Source: Methanomethylovorans sp. PtaU1.Bin093
Lineage (GTDB): Archaea; Halobacteriota; Methanosarcinia; Methanosarcinales; Methanosarcinaceae
Direction of reading: 5' to 3'
DNA length: 64,000 nucleotides
Assembly (NCBI RefSeq): GCF_002067275.1
Contig: NZ_MVQX01000087.1
Location: 28,623 to 92,622 of the forward strand
In this document: in pieces, positions 8,394 to 17,898 of the stretch
Position numbering within the stretch: the first letter of the stretch is position 1
Layout of the letters: the number at the start of each line of letters is the position of its first letter
Position numbers and translations under genes: made by a program
Notes under the pieces: generated by a model
The model's input: the letters and a program-made list of their open reading frames with translations, nothing else
What the model was told of the DNA's origin: nothing
Databases searched by the model: none

Positions 8394-9713
8394 TTACATG
8401 CCGAATTTCTTCATCATTTTCTGCATGTTGAATTTACCGCCACGCAAACCTTTCATGGTATTCTGCATCGTCTTATAGTACTTCAACAATTCTCTCACAT
8501 CTTCAGGACTGCATCCTGATCCTATGGAGATGCGCTTTATCCTGGCACTTCCTATAAGGCGCGGATTGAGCATTTCTTCCTCAGTCATGGAGTCCATTAC
8601 CACACGGTACCTTGTAAGTTTCTCCCCAGTTACCTGGTATGCTTCCTCAGGCACCTTTACACCCATACCTCCCAGTGGCAGCATCTGCATGATCTGTTTC
8701 ATTGGGCCCATTTTGTTGAGGGTTTCCAGTTGCTTGTACATGTCCTTGAGGGTAAAGCGTCCCCTCATCATGGCTTCCATGTCAAGTTCTTCTTCTTTCA
8801 GGTTTTCCTGGGCTTTCTCTATAAGTCCTTTTATATCGCCCATTCCAAGTAGTTTAGATATGAACCTGTCAGGTTCGAACTTCTCCAGGTCTTCGGGTGT
8901 TTCTCCAACACCGATGAACGCGATGGAGGAATTTGTCTCAGAAACGGCAGATATGGCCCCACCGCCCTTTGCCGTGCCATCCAGCTTAGAGATGACAACT
9001 CCTGAGATACCGATAGAATCGTTGAAAGCTCTTGCCTGTTCGCTTGCCTGCTGACCTATCGCACCATCAAGTACAAGCAATTTGTAATCCGGATGTGCAA
9101 TTGCATGGATCTGCTCCATTTCCTCGATGAGGTCCTTTTCAAGAGAGTGGCGTCCTGCAGTGTCTATTATGATCACATCGTATTTTTCCACTTCCTTAAG
9201 ACCTCTTTCTACGATCCCCACTGCATCGGGATTGCCTTCCTCTCCGTAAAAAGTGACGTTAAGTTTGCCACAAAGGGTATTCAACTGCTGGTATGCACCG
9301 GGCCTGAACGTATCTGCACATATCACTGCCGGTCGAAGACCTTTGCGCTGGAAATATCTTGCAAGTTTCGATGTGGTGGTGGTCTTACCGCTACCCTGAA
9401 GCCCTATCATCATGATCTTCTGGGGTTTCAGGGGAATATCTGTGCCTTTACCTATGATATTGATAAGTTCCTGGTAGACGATCCTTATCACATGCTCACG
9501 GGGGTTCATGCCTGAAGGCACATCTTCCTTCATAGCACGCTCCTTGATGTGGTTCGACATCGTCATGACAAGCTTGACATTGACGTCAGCCTGCAGCATT
9601 GCTCTTTGGATGTCCTTTACCACTTCATTTACCGTGTGTTCGTCTATCCTGCCGGATTTGACGAGTTTCTTAAGTGCATCCTGCAAGGAGTTTCCGAGTT
9701 TTTCCATTACCAT
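8394..9713 (-). CDS. srp54: Signal recognition particle GTPase SRP54
   Basis: Binds signal peptides of nascent chains and SRP RNA and delivers ribosomes to the membrane receptor. The 439-residue protein has an N-terminal four-helix N domain (1-95), a G domain with [15 protein letters not shown] (G1), DTAGRH (G3) and [11 protein letters not shown] (G4-G5), and a C-terminal methionine-rich M domain from about residue 320 ending [14 protein letters not shown]. The start is at 9713; an ATG two codons later (9707) is an alternative. Monocistronic by appearance. Confidence 0.98.
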   Translation of the reverse strand: MVMEKLGNSLQDALKKLVKSGRIDEHTVNEVVKDIQRAMLQADVNVKLVMTMSNHIKERAMKEDVPSGMNPREHVIRIVYQELINIIGKGTDIPLKPQKIMMIGLQGSGKTTTTSKLARYFQRKGLRPAVICADTFRPGAYQQLNTLCGKLNVTFYGEEGNPDAVGIVERGLKEVEKYDVIIIDTAGRHSLEKDLIEEMEQIHAIAHPDYKLLVLDGAIGQQASEQARAFNDSIGISGVVISKLDGTAKGGGAISAVSETNSSIAFIGVGETPEDLEKFEPDRFISKLLGMGDIKGLIEKAQENLKEEELDMEAMMRGRFTLKDMYKQLETLNKMGPMKQIMQMLPLGGMGVKVPEEAYQVTGEKLTRYRVVMDSMTEEEMLNPRLIGSARIKRISIGSGCSPEDVRELLKYYKTMQNTMKGLRGGKFNMQKMMKKFGM

Positions 9714-9952
9714 TTAAGGATCGTCCTGTTCAGTTCTTTTTCATTATTAAAGGGTTGCCTTTATTTAATTATATTGCAGGACTTCCATTATGCCCAAAAT
9801 ATTGCATCTTCTGAGTCCCGTGATGATGCAATGCACTTCAGGATCAGGTCAAAGGCATCTTTGTGTTGGCCTTTACCAAATGGAGAAAAAAAAGGTGAAA
9901 ACACGTGTTTCACCTCGATTTGCACTCAATGCTAAAAGGTATCTTCAATAGA

Positions 9953-10417
9953 TCACTTAACTATCATGACTCGTGTCTTTGCGTGCCTTACCACATCTAC
10001 AGCCACGCTGCCCATAATTATCCTGTCGATGCCGGATCTTCCCAAAGTTCCCATCACTATCAGATCAATGTCGTTCTTCTCTGAAAAGCTAATTATCTCA
10101 GAACCCGGATGCCCTTTGACCATCACAGTTTCAACTTTCACTCCTGCTATTCTTCCCATCTCCACTACAACATCAAGTGCTTTTTTCCCATCAGCTTCCA
10201 GATTTTTTTCAAATTCCTTTTCTTCAAGGGAAACTCCTTTTGGAGACTCGATAGGCACACCAAAATATGAAAGATGAGGTATATAAGGCAAGACATTCAG
10301 TGCAAATAGCTTTGCCCCTGTCATCTTTGCCATCTCTATGGCAGAGGATGCTGCCTTCTTAGCATTTTCTGAACCATCTGTTGCAATGACTATCTTTTTG
10401 TACATTTCACTCTGCAT
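9953..10417 (-). CDS. Universal stress protein (UspA family)
   Basis: Small soluble nucleotide-binding protein, about 154 residues, beginning near KKIVIATDGSENA and ending with the ATP-binding signature GTLGRSGIDRIIMGSVA near 131-147, then a final beta strand RVMIVK. This ATP-binding subgroup has a G-2X-G-9X-G-S/T pattern, seen here. The start at 10417 is preferred because GGGAG lies eight bases before it; ATGs at 10432 and 10405 are alternatives. About 240 bases separate it from srp54; I see no gene in that gap. Confidence 0.9.
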   Translation of the reverse strand: MQSEMYKKIVIATDGSENAKKAASSAIEMAKMTGAKLFALNVLPYIPHLSYFGVPIESPKGVSLEEKEFEKNLEADGKKALDVVVEMGRIAGVKVETVMVKGHPGSEIISFSEKNDIDLIVMGTLGRSGIDRIIMGSVAVDVVRHAKTRVMIVK

Positions 10418-10597
10418 ACTATGCACTCCCATATTTTTCTATTACAAAAAGAGTAAGCCACGCAATGCCATAAAGCTTTTGGATAAGTTTAATATAGGCT
10501 CTATGGAATACATTTTCCTTCTAAAAAAGATTCACATAGGCAGCATTTATAGCAGACTACGTTACAGAGTAAAATATAGTTAGTTAAAAAAAATCAG

Positions 10598-10672
10598 TAG
10601 CGGGGAATGGATTCGAACCATTGGTCTACGGGTTATGAGCCCGTCGGGATCTCCTGGCTACCCTACCCCGCT
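10598..10672 (-). tRNA. Initiator tRNA-Met (CAT)
   Basis: A 75-nt cloverleaf on the minus strand. The 7-bp acceptor stem AGCGGGG/CCCCGCT has an A1-U72 pair, the anticodon stem has three G-C pairs (CGGG/CCCG) around the loop CTCATAA, and the T arm contains GGTTCGAATCC. A1-U72 plus the GGG/CCC anticodon stem are the archaeal initiator hallmarks, so this is iMet rather than elongator Met. CCA is not encoded. A run of eight T on the minus strand (10593-10586) directly downstream can end transcription. Confidence 0.95.
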
Positions 10673-11076
10673 TCATATTTTGCTTATGACGATGTACTCC
10701 CATTCAACGGTATCATTACAGATAAATGTTGCGATGGAAGAGTCAGTGAAAACATACATTACAAGGGATATGGGGTATAAAAAATTTAATATGTTAGTAG
10801 GGGAGGTCTTGGTCATGTTATTGCCGGCTAAGTTTAAATCTTATGGGAAAAGCGAAACAGGATATATGGAACATACAGGCTATAAAATGCCTATGGTGAG
10901 TGCATCATTCTCCTGGCCCGTTTGCTTTTTGGATAGCCCAGCTTTGCAGGTTGAAATAGGTCTATCTCCTCTGCCACCAAAATCCTTCTGGAAGGTCTTC
11001 TGCAGTGTAGCAATGAAAGGCATTGTGGTAGGAAGGGTTTTAATATATCCCTGCGCTTATTAAAAAACGGTGAAAT
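10673..11076. other. 404-bp stretch with no supported gene
   Basis: Between the initiator tRNA and the zinc-ribbon gene. A plus-strand frame is open for most of it, but it begins inside the tRNA, has no ribosome binding site and its translation has no family-like features. A GGGGAGG at 10801-10807 is not followed by a convincing coding frame. The stretch could hold the upstream region of the zinc-ribbon gene or an untranslated RNA; I cannot support either. Confidence 0.4.
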
Positions 11077-11502
11077 ATGTCACATAAGTGCACCAGATGT
11101 GGAGAAATATTCGTTGATGGAGCCGCAGTTATCCTCAGTGGCTGTCCATCATGTGGGTGGAACAAGTTCCTCTACGTTAAAGGTCCTGAAGAAGAGCATC
11201 AAGTTCCGGAAAAGGCCGCTCATGAGATCCTTGACGAAACCCACAAGCAAGAGACTCCTGCAGAGAAGCTGATCAAAGAGATAGATGAGATCATAGGTAT
11301 AGAAAAACAGGAACGCAGTGTCATAGAGGAGGATGGTGACAGGGTGGAATCCGTTCGTATACTTGGTCCCGGGTCTTACGAACTCAACCTGGATTCCCTG
11401 TTGCAGCGTAAGGAGATCATCATGGCCATCAAGGAAGACGGCACATATGCCCTGCACCTGCCTTCTGTTTTTAAGGCAGAGAGAAAAGAAAAGAAAAAGT
11501 GA
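11077..11502 (+). CDS. Zinc-ribbon protein, archaeal, unknown function
   Basis: A 141-residue protein starting with a four-cysteine zinc ribbon, CTRCGEIF at residues 5-12 and SGCPSCGW at 28-35. The middle (about 45-90) is charged and probably helical, and the C-terminus (about 95-141) ends in a basic tail KAERKEKKK. It resembles the conserved archaeal family annotated only as Zn-ribbon containing protein (COG3364, from memory). The next gene begins 21 bases downstream and may be co-transcribed. Confidence 0.75.
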   Translation: MSHKCTRCGEIFVDGAAVILSGCPSCGWNKFLYVKGPEEEHQVPEKAAHEILDETHKQETPAEKLIKEIDEIIGIEKQERSVIEEDGDRVESVRILGPGSYELNLDSLLQRKEIIMAIKEDGTYALHLPSVFKAERKEKKK

Positions 11503-11523
11503 TCGTTTCCGGGGCAGCGTGTA

Positions 11524-12285
11524 ATGCGCAGCGTTCACAAAAGGTTCTGGGAAATTGATGCACTGAGGGGGGTCGCCATACTCCTTATGGTGCTGTTCCA
11601 TTTCCTTTATGATCTGGTGTTCTTCGATATATCTCACGTAGATATTTGGTCGGGGCCTGTATTTTATATCGGCAGGAGTGCAGCTATTCTTTTTGTTTTC
11701 CTTGTAGGCGTTTCCCTTAGCCTCAGCCATTCCAGAAGTAAGGTATTAGGATTGCAGGTTAGCTTCAACAAATATTTCAAAAGGGGCTTTCACATCTTTC
11801 TATGGGGTATGGTCTTCACTCTGGCAAGCTGGGTGCTTTTCCCGGATAAGGTCATAGTGTTCGGTGTTTTGCATTTCATTGGCGTAGCTATCGTATTGTC
11901 ATATCCTTTACTGGAATATCGCCTTCCCAATCTTATCGGAGGGTTTATCGTTCTTTTTCTGGGAGGATTAGTGGAAAACTTCACAGTTGATCTTCCATGG
12001 CTTATATGGGTTGGCCTGACCCCTGCAGGTTTCCAGACACTTGATTATTTTCCTTTGTTGCCCTGGTTTGGCGTTACTATGTTGGGAATATTTGCAGGTA
12101 ACATGATGTATCCTGATCATCACCGTAAATATGAACTCCCTGATCTCTCTCAGAATCCATTGATATCTGCTCTTGAGTTCATGGGAAGAAGATCACTGGC
12201 AATATATATCATACACCAGCCTCTGCTGGTTGTTGTCCTGTACGCCTCTGGGATTATTGATGTTAATTCCCTGGGAATTCAGTAG
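11524..12285 (+). CDS. Membrane acyltransferase-like protein (DUF1624/HGSNAT type)
   Basis: A 253-residue integral membrane protein. The N-terminal RFWEIDALRGVAILLMVLFH is the signature of the DUF1624 family, related to the catalytic region of heparan-alpha-glucosaminide N-acetyltransferase; the conserved histidine is in LFHFLYDL. About seven hydrophobic segments follow, with LPWFGVTMLGIFAGN near 175-190 and SLAIYIIHQPLL near the end, both typical. It may transfer acetyl groups across the membrane to surface sugars, but the substrate is unknown. Confidence 0.8.
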   Translation: MRSVHKRFWEIDALRGVAILLMVLFHFLYDLVFFDISHVDIWSGPVFYIGRSAAILFVFLVGVSLSLSHSRSKVLGLQVSFNKYFKRGFHIFLWGMVFTLASWVLFPDKVIVFGVLHFIGVAIVLSYPLLEYRLPNLIGGFIVLFLGGLVENFTVDLPWLIWVGLTPAGFQTLDYFPLLPWFGVTMLGIFAGNMMYPDHHRKYELPDLSQNPLISALEFMGRRSLAIYIIHQPLLVVVLYASGIIDVNSLGIQ

Positions 12286-12327
12286 TTCAAAATTCAGTAG
12301 TTCTATTAAGTACCGTGAATAAATGTT

Positions 12328-13410
12328 TTAGTAATCTGTGATCAATGTTTGCCTTTCATCTATCTTTTCAAGATTTGAGACCCCAACTCCAAGCAGTCTG
12401 AACCTGCCGGTCCCTGTGAATTCTTTCATGAGATGCAGGGCTTCTCTTCTCATAACGTAGAGGTCTGTACTGGCACAGCTTAAGGTCCTGGACCGCGTAT
12501 AGGTGCTGAAGTTCCCGTATCTGACTCTGATAGTGACGGTACGAAAACGGTATCTTTTTTTCAGAAGGGATGCATGTACCTTCTCGGACAGAACGTAGAA
12601 TACCTTTTTTATGGTATCAGAATCAGCTATGTCCTCGTCGAAGGTATCTTCCTTGCTGATGGATTTTACTCCTTCTGTTTCCTCCACTTCTCTTTCGTCG
12701 ATCCCGTTAGCCATCCGGTGCATTGTCAGTCCGAATTTTCCGAATCTCGCTATGAGCAGCTGCACGTCGTATGCTGCGAGCTGCCCAACGGTCCCCAGCC
12801 CCATTTCACGTAACAACAGAGCAGTTTTCTTTCCTATCCCTGGTATTTTAGATATGGGCAAAGGGTCTAGGAACTGTTTCGCTTCTTCGGGACTTACAAC
12901 CGTAAGGCCGTCTGGCTTATTGAAATCGGATGCGATCTTGGCTATCACTTTGTTCGGGGCTATTCCCACGGAACATGTAAGTCCTTCCCTGCGCAGTATG
13001 TTTTCCTTGATGTTCTTTGCGACATCAATAGCTTTATCATAATCAGTGATGTCTTTGTCAAGCTCCATGTATGCTTCATCCACGCTGACCTGCTGGAATC
13101 TGGAAGAGAACTCTCTAAGTATTTCCATTATTCTGGAAGATGTACTTTTGTATAGTTCCATATCCACCGGTAAATATACGGCATCAGGGCATAGCTTATA
13201 TGCTTTGGATATGGGCATTGCTGAATGTATGCCATATTTGCGGGCTTCATAGGAGCAGGTGCTTACTACGCCTCTTCCGGTACCTTTTTTAGGGTCAGAG
13301 CCCACTATCACGGGCTTTCCCCGGATCTCAGGTTTTTCCCTTGTTTCCACTGACGAGTAAAAACTGTCCATATCAATGTGCAGTGTTATACGGTTTTGGT
13401 CTGCGCTCAT
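12328..13410 (-). CDS. dinB: DNA polymerase IV (Y family)
   Basis: Translesion DNA polymerase of 360 residues. The palm-domain metal ligands are seen in HIDMDSFYSSVE (11-22) and SVDEAYMELD (near 104), the fingers contain CSYEARKYGIHSAMP, and a helix-hairpin-helix-like thumb segment reads ISKIPGIGKKTALLL. The little-finger domain follows to a C-terminal segment that contains LLGVGVSNLE. No PIP-box is obvious beyond the final residues. Stand-alone gene, convergent with the DUF1624 gene. Confidence 0.96.
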   Translation of the reverse strand: MSADQNRITLHIDMDSFYSSVETREKPEIRGKPVIVGSDPKKGTGRGVVSTCSYEARKYGIHSAMPISKAYKLCPDAVYLPVDMELYKSTSSRIMEILREFSSRFQQVSVDEAYMELDKDITDYDKAIDVAKNIKENILRREGLTCSVGIAPNKVIAKIASDFNKPDGLTVVSPEEAKQFLDPLPISKIPGIGKKTALLLREMGLGTVGQLAAYDVQLLIARFGKFGLTMHRMANGIDEREVEETEGVKSISKEDTFDEDIADSDTIKKVFYVLSEKVHASLLKKRYRFRTVTIRVRYGNFSTYTRSRTLSCASTDLYVMRREALHLMKEFTGTGRFRLLGVGVSNLEKIDERQTLITDY

Positions 13411-13541
13411 TTAGAACTTCATATATAATTCAGGGTTTATAATTTCCTATCCATGCACAGTGAAAGTAATCTATTCTAATGATATCTTTCCGGTGTATTG
13501 AAATAACATCATCTGCTTATTTATCAGGGAAGGAGGACTCA

Positions 13542-13829
13542 ATGTACGTCTACATCTCGATCATGGCCTATTTTGTTGTGTTGTTCCTTACATTGCGGGA
13601 CATCCGTATCTTCAGGCGCACAAGGATCGTGTCATACAGAAAGGGAGCTTTAAAGGGCATTATATCTTCTTTTGTAATGCTCATAGGTGTGATCCTGACC
13701 ACCCTGAACCCGGAAATAGGTCTTTTGATCGTATTCATTGGTCTTTATACCAACCGCAAGGGCCAAAGGGAGGTCGTTTTCAGGCAGGCCAATGCTCTTG
13801 AAAGACTGCTTGGAAAGACAGATATATGA
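13542..13829 (+). CDS. Small membrane protein, unknown function
   Basis: 95 residues with two clear hydrophobic segments, about 2-18 (YVYISIMAYFVVLFLTL) and 38-68, joined by a basic loop RDIRIFRRTRIVSYRKG. The C-terminal tail REVVFRQANALERLLGKTD is polar and probably cytoplasmic. The start at 13542 is set by GGAGG at 13532-13536. I do not recognise the family; it lies between dinB (divergent) and the S17e gene. Confidence 0.65.
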   Translation: MYVYISIMAYFVVLFLTLRDIRIFRRTRIVSYRKGALKGIISSFVMLIGVILTTLNPEIGLLIVFIGLYTNRKGQREVVFRQANALERLLGKTDI

Positions 13830-14002
13830 TGCTGTGGATCTACACTCTTGTCCAGTACACCGCTTTTGTGGAATTCAGGATTTCGTTAGATGTATCTTTC
13901 ATTCCAAAAGTTATAAATGCATGAGTAGTTATAAGCGGTACAAATTCCACTCTTGAGAATTCATATTAATATAACACACTTGCAATAGATGGAGAATCAT
14001 AT

Positions 14003-14197
14003 ATGGGAAACATAAGACAGAACAATATCAAGACCATTTCACTTCGCCTTATAGACGCTTACGGTGACGCTTTCACAAAGGACTTTGATACGAACAAGCA
14101 CCTTGTGACACAGTATACCACAATTGAAAGCAAGGTCATAAGGAACCGTGTGGCCGGCTATGTCACACGCAAGATGACTCACGTGCGCATGGAATAA
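14003..14197 (+). CDS. rps17e: 30S ribosomal protein S17e
   Basis: 64-residue archaeal/eukaryotic-type small-subunit protein. The sequence [18 protein letters not shown] and the later FDTNKHLV match the family, as does the end [15 protein letters not shown] lies about ten bases before the ATG. It sits 20 bases before dapA and is probably co-transcribed with dapA and dapB. Confidence 0.97.
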   Translation: MGNIRQNNIKTISLRLIDAYGDAFTKDFDTNKHLVTQYTTIESKVIRNRVAGYVTRKMTHVRME

Positions 14198-14217
14198 GTT
14201 CCAGTCGAAGTGGTACC

Positions 14218-15093
14218 ATGTTCGAAGGGGTATTTCCTGCTCTTATAACACCGTTCAATGCCGATAACAGAATAGATGTCACGTCTTTCAGGAACATTGT
14301 CGAGTATGTGGAAAAAGGCGGTGTTGCAGGAATGGTGGCTTGCGGAACCACCGGTGAGTCCGCGACCATGTCCACCCAGGAGCACATGGACCTCATCGAT
14401 CTTACAGTAGATTGTGCCAAAACCACTGTTATCGCAGGCACCGGTTCTAACAACACCACCGAAGCAGTGGAGCTCACAAGGCATGCATACGATGCAGGCG
14501 CCAATGCGGTGCTGATCATATCTCCGTATTACAATAAGCCCAACAATGCCGGTCTGATCGCACACTTTTCCAGTATTGCCAGGTCTGCGGATATCCCTGT
14601 TATACTCTACAATGTGCCTTCCCGCACAGGGCAGGACATGCCTCTGGAAGTTATTACTGAGCTTTCCAAGATAGAGAACATCGTGGGCATAAAGGAAGCA
14701 AGCGGAAATCCGGTGAAGGTTTCCCGTATAATTGAAAACACAGTGGATGAGGACTTTGTGGTCATCTCAGGTGAGGATGGCCTTACATTGCCTCTTATGT
14801 GTATGGGAGCTGTGGGTGTTATTTCAGTGGTTGCAAATGTTGTTCCCGAAAAAATGGTTGACCTTGTGACCGCTGTTAGGAACAACGATCTTAAAACAGC
14901 CCAGGCACTTCATTATGAGCTTGCACCGCTGACACGCGCTCTCTTTTTGGAAACGAATCCCATTCCTGTAAAGAGAGCAATGGATATGCTAGGTCTGGCA
15001 AATGGCAGATTAAGGCTTCCTCTTGCTCCTTTAAGCAGAGAGCATGAAAGGGTCCTTGAAGATATCATGAGGGATCTGGGGTGCATATCATGA
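14218..15093 (+). CDS. dapA: 4-Hydroxy-tetrahydrodipicolinate synthase
   Basis: Condenses pyruvate with aspartate semialdehyde in lysine/diaminopimelate synthesis. The 291-residue (beta/alpha)8 protein has GTTGESATMS (41-50), the catalytic tyrosine in SPYYNKP and in ILYNVPSRTG, and the Schiff-base lysine in IVGIKEASG near residue 161. The ATG follows an AGTGG. Overlaps dapB by four bases. Confidence 0.97.
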   Translation: MFEGVFPALITPFNADNRIDVTSFRNIVEYVEKGGVAGMVACGTTGESATMSTQEHMDLIDLTVDCAKTTVIAGTGSNNTTEAVELTRHAYDAGANAVLIISPYYNKPNNAGLIAHFSSIARSADIPVILYNVPSRTGQDMPLEVITELSKIENIVGIKEASGNPVKVSRIIENTVDEDFVVISGEDGLTLPLMCMGAVGVISVVANVVPEKMVDLVTAVRNNDLKTAQALHYELAPLTRALFLETNPIPVKRAMDMLGLANGRLRLPLAPLSREHERVLEDIMRDLGCIS

Positions 15094-15881
15094 TCAGAGC
15101 AGCAGTTACAGGTGCTTCAGGAAGGATGGGCAAGCTCATCATTTCCAATATTGTGGCTTTTGATGGAATGCAGCTTTCCGCAGCATTCGACCTGGTGAAT
15201 ATTGGTAAAGATGCAGGGGAAACTGCCCAGGTAGGTAATCTTGGTGTTGCTATATCCGATGTAAAGGACATGGAAAAGGTCCTTAAGGGGTCAGCTACTG
15301 ATGTCCTGATCGACTTTACTATCGCCGATGCAACAGTTGTGAATGCCCCCAGGGCAGCTTCAGCGGGTGTGAACCTTGTCATCGGAACCACCGGCCTTTC
15401 CGATGAGCAAAAACATATCATTGAAACAGCTGTTTTTAAACATGCTGTGGCAGGGATCATCTCTCCTAACTTCTCAGTAGGCGTAAATGTATTTTTTAAG
15501 ATACTTGCAGAGGCCTCAAAATATTTGGGAGACTTTGATATCGAGGTCATCGAAGCTCATCATAACAAGAAGAAAGATGCTCCCAGCGGCACTGCCATAA
15601 AGGCCGCAGATGTCATCAGTGCCACACTGGGTGGAAAAGAATATGTTTATGGTCGCCAGGGTCTTGCTCCCCGCAGCAAGGAAATAGGCATCCACGCAGT
15701 GCGCGGCGGGGACATCGTAGGTGATCATACGGTGCTGTTCGCAGGTGACGGTGAACGTATCGAGATAAAACACCAGGCACATTCCAGACAGTCTTTTGCT
15801 TCAGGTGCTGTAAAGGCTGCAGCATGGGTATGCAATGCCGGTCCGGGCATGTATACCATGGAAGATATCCTTGGCCTGTAA
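15090..15881 (+). CDS. dapB: 4-Hydroxy-tetrahydrodipicolinate reductase
   Basis: Reduces the DapA product with NAD(P)H. 263 residues from ATG 15090 (the ATGA overlap with dapA). The nucleotide-binding motif is VTGASGRMGK near 5-14, the signature VIEAHHNKKKDAPSGTA contains the catalytic histidine and the substrate-binding lysine, and GTTGLS binds the cofactor. Convergent with pyrI, with two bases between stop codons. Confidence 0.97.
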   Translation: MIRAAVTGASGRMGKLIISNIVAFDGMQLSAAFDLVNIGKDAGETAQVGNLGVAISDVKDMEKVLKGSATDVLIDFTIADATVVNAPRAASAGVNLVIGTTGLSDEQKHIIETAVFKHAVAGIISPNFSVGVNVFFKILAEASKYLGDFDIEVIEAHHNKKKDAPSGTAIKAADVISATLGGKEYVYGRQGLAPRSKEIGIHAVRGGDIVGDHTVLFAGDGERIEIKHQAHSRQSFASGAVKAAAWVCNAGPGMYTMEDILGL

Positions 15882-15883
15882 GT

Positions 15884-16378
15884 CTATTCTCTTAATAGAT
15901 GGTCAGCTATGTCCTCTGATATTATGCGCTCGCAGTAGATACAGCGCAGGTTTATTATATTATCTTCCTCATAGACGCGGAATTTAGACGTAATAGGTTC
16001 AGAACTATTCGATATGCAGTTCGGGTTGACACATTGCACCACCCCTTCCACGTATTCAGGGATCTTGACCCTGTTCTTTTTGAGGACTTTGAAATCCCGT
16101 ATTATGTTGATGGTTGCACTGGGCGCTATCAAAGATATCTTATCCAGTTCTTTGACCTTCAGTTCCCTGTTCTCGATCTTCACCACGTCTTTCTTACCGT
16201 ACTTGCTGGGCGAATTAATGAGAACACTAACCACGCTTTCAAACTGGCCAGGCAGTTTTAGTATATGCAGGACATTAAGGGCCTGACCTGCATTTATATG
16301 ATCTATGACCGTGCCATTTTCGATCGGCCTGACCCTTAGTCCGGGTTCCAGTTCAAAGTCCGTATTCTCGGAATTCAT
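15884..16378 (-). CDS. pyrI: Aspartate carbamoyltransferase regulatory subunit
   Basis: Allosteric, zinc-binding subunit that binds nucleotides and pairs with PyrB catalytic trimers. At 164 residues it has the N-terminal effector domain (VRPIENGTVIDHI, GQALNVL) and a C-terminal zinc domain with four cysteines, CVNPNCIS and CIYCERI. The start overlaps the pyrB stop by four bases (ATGA), so the two subunits are translated together. Confidence 0.97.
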   Translation of the reverse strand: MNSENTDFELEPGLRVRPIENGTVIDHINAGQALNVLHILKLPGQFESVVSVLINSPSKYGKKDVVKIENRELKVKELDKISLIAPSATINIIRDFKVLKKNRVKIPEYVEGVVQCVNPNCISNSSEPITSKFRVYEEDNIINLRCIYCERIISEDIADHLLRE

Positions 16379-17301
16379 TCCATCCCTCCCATCACAAGGG
16401 CCAGAAGTGCCATCCTTACGGGCACCCCGTAAAAAGCCTGCTTGAAATAACAGGCATGTGAAGTGTTATCCACAAGCGGGTCAATCTCATTTACTCTGGG
16501 CAGAGGATGCATGATCTTCAGATGGCTTTTAGCATTCTCGAGGAGTTCCGGTGTGATCTGCAGGCTGCTGGCCACTCGGAGGTATTCTGCAGGATCAGGG
16601 AACCGTTCCTTCTGTATCCTCGTCACATATAATACATCCACCTCAGTGATGGCCTCATCGATAGAATCTGTCTGTCTCACTTTCATACCCCTGGCTTCCA
16701 GATCCTTTATTATCTCATAGGGCATGCGCAGTCCATCCGGCGAAACAAGGGTTATGTCAGCCCCGTAATGAGCAAGTGCATAGCACAGGGAATGTACGGT
16801 CCTTCCATATTTCAGGTCTCCTGCCAGAGCTATCCTTACCCCTTCCAGCTTACTTTCACGCTTGATCGTGTAAAGGTCCAGCAATGTCTGAGTGGGGTGA
16901 TGTCCCGCCCCATCTCCTGCATTGATCACAGGCACTTGGGAGAACTCTGAAGCCATGCGTGCAGCTCCTTCCTTCGGATGTCGTAATACGATGGTATCTG
17001 CATAGCTCTGCACCACACGAATGGTATCGGCCAATGTCTCTCCTTTTGCTATAGAGCTTGCATCCACGGACCCCATGCTAAGTACTGCTCCTCCTAGCCT
17101 TAACATAGCGGTCTCAAAAGACATGCGTGTCCTGGTGCTGGGTTCAAAGAACAGTACAGCAAGCACTTTACCGGCAAGCATATCAGACCGCTCCTTCATG
17201 ACAGCTATTGGTTCAAGTTTTTCCGCTGTCTCCAGTATATGGTCTATCATCTCTTTTGAGAAATCTTTCATTGATAGGATATGCATGTCTTTAAAGTACA
17301 T
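16375..17301 (-). CDS. pyrB: Aspartate carbamoyltransferase catalytic subunit
   Basis: Forms carbamoyl aspartate, the first committed step of pyrimidine synthesis. 308 residues. The carbamoyl-phosphate loop FEPSTRTRMSFE lies near 52-63, then SMGSVDASSIAKGE, DGAGHHPTQTLLD in the middle, and HPLPRVNEID near residue 267. No strong ribosome binding site precedes the ATG at 17301; ATG 17286 is an alternative. Confidence 0.97.
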   Translation of the reverse strand: MYFKDMHILSMKDFSKEMIDHILETAEKLEPIAVMKERSDMLAGKVLAVLFFEPSTRTRMSFETAMLRLGGAVLSMGSVDASSIAKGETLADTIRVVQSYADTIVLRHPKEGAARMASEFSQVPVINAGDGAGHHPTQTLLDLYTIKRESKLEGVRIALAGDLKYGRTVHSLCYALAHYGADITLVSPDGLRMPYEIIKDLEARGMKVRQTDSIDEAITEVDVLYVTRIQKERFPDPAEYLRVASSLQITPELLENAKSHLKIMHPLPRVNEIDPLVDNTSHACYFKQAFYGVPVRMALLALVMGGME

Positions 17302-17369
17302 TTATCGTAAGAGGTGCTACATCAGATATAATATTTGCTGGCAGCTTCTTCCATGATCCGATCAACTGT

Positions 17370-17825
17370 TCATCTTTTCGTATTTCTTCCCTTTCTGATG
17401 TCTTTGACAAAATGTTCCCATTCTTTGTCTTCAACATCTTTGCAGATATGTTTCGTATCCGGGATCTTTTTTCTCTTATTTTCTTCTTCGATTTCAGTGA
17501 GGTCCATTATAGCTCTCATGATACCTGCCGTCTGGGTGAACAAATTTTTTGCTTCTTCATAACTAATATCGTTTTGTTCTAGGTTCTTTTCATATTCATG
17601 TTCTTTTTCTTTTAGCAAAGCCAGAAACAGCTCTATATTCTCAATCTCTTTTGCAGAAAAATGGGTCTTATTGATGATCTCCCAGATTATCTCGTGTAGC
17701 TTGACATTTTTGCCTTCTATCTCTAATTCTCCGGGTATATTTTCACCTACCCAGAAGAGAGGCCTACGCAGCCTGTTCAGCAACTTGTTCCTTTCATTAT
17801 CTGTGATTCTGTCCCCATTTCCCAA
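17370..17825 (-). CDS. Conserved archaeal helical protein (possibly DUF5788)
   Basis: About 151 residues, charged and predicted helical, with one distinctive block RRPLFWVGENIPGELEIEGK near the N-terminus and long Glu/Lys-rich helices afterwards (ENIELFLALLKEKEHEYEKN). I recall similar methanogen proteins under DUF5788, but this is memory only. The ATG at 17840 has no upstream ribosome binding site, whereas a GGAGG just inside that reading frame lies six bases before a TTG at 17825, so the TTG start is preferred. It is upstream of pyrB on the same strand with a 68-base gap. Confidence 0.6.
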   Translation of the reverse strand: MGNGDRITDNERNKLLNRLRRPLFWVGENIPGELEIEGKNVKLHEIIWEIINKTHFSAKEIENIELFLALLKEKEHEYEKNLEQNDISYEEAKNLFTQTAGIMRAIMDLTEIEEENKRKKIPDTKHICKDVEDKEWEHFVKDIRKGRNTKR

Positions 17826-17898
17826 AAAGCTCCTCCCCATATTGGGTTAGGCTACATTCTATATTAAATCCCTCGATTAAGTTTATAGGTGTTAAGGT

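Noticed and set aside
10635..11063. 142-codon plus-strand frame after the initiator tRNA
   Set aside because: It starts inside the tRNA gene, lacks a ribosome binding site and its translation has no conserved features.
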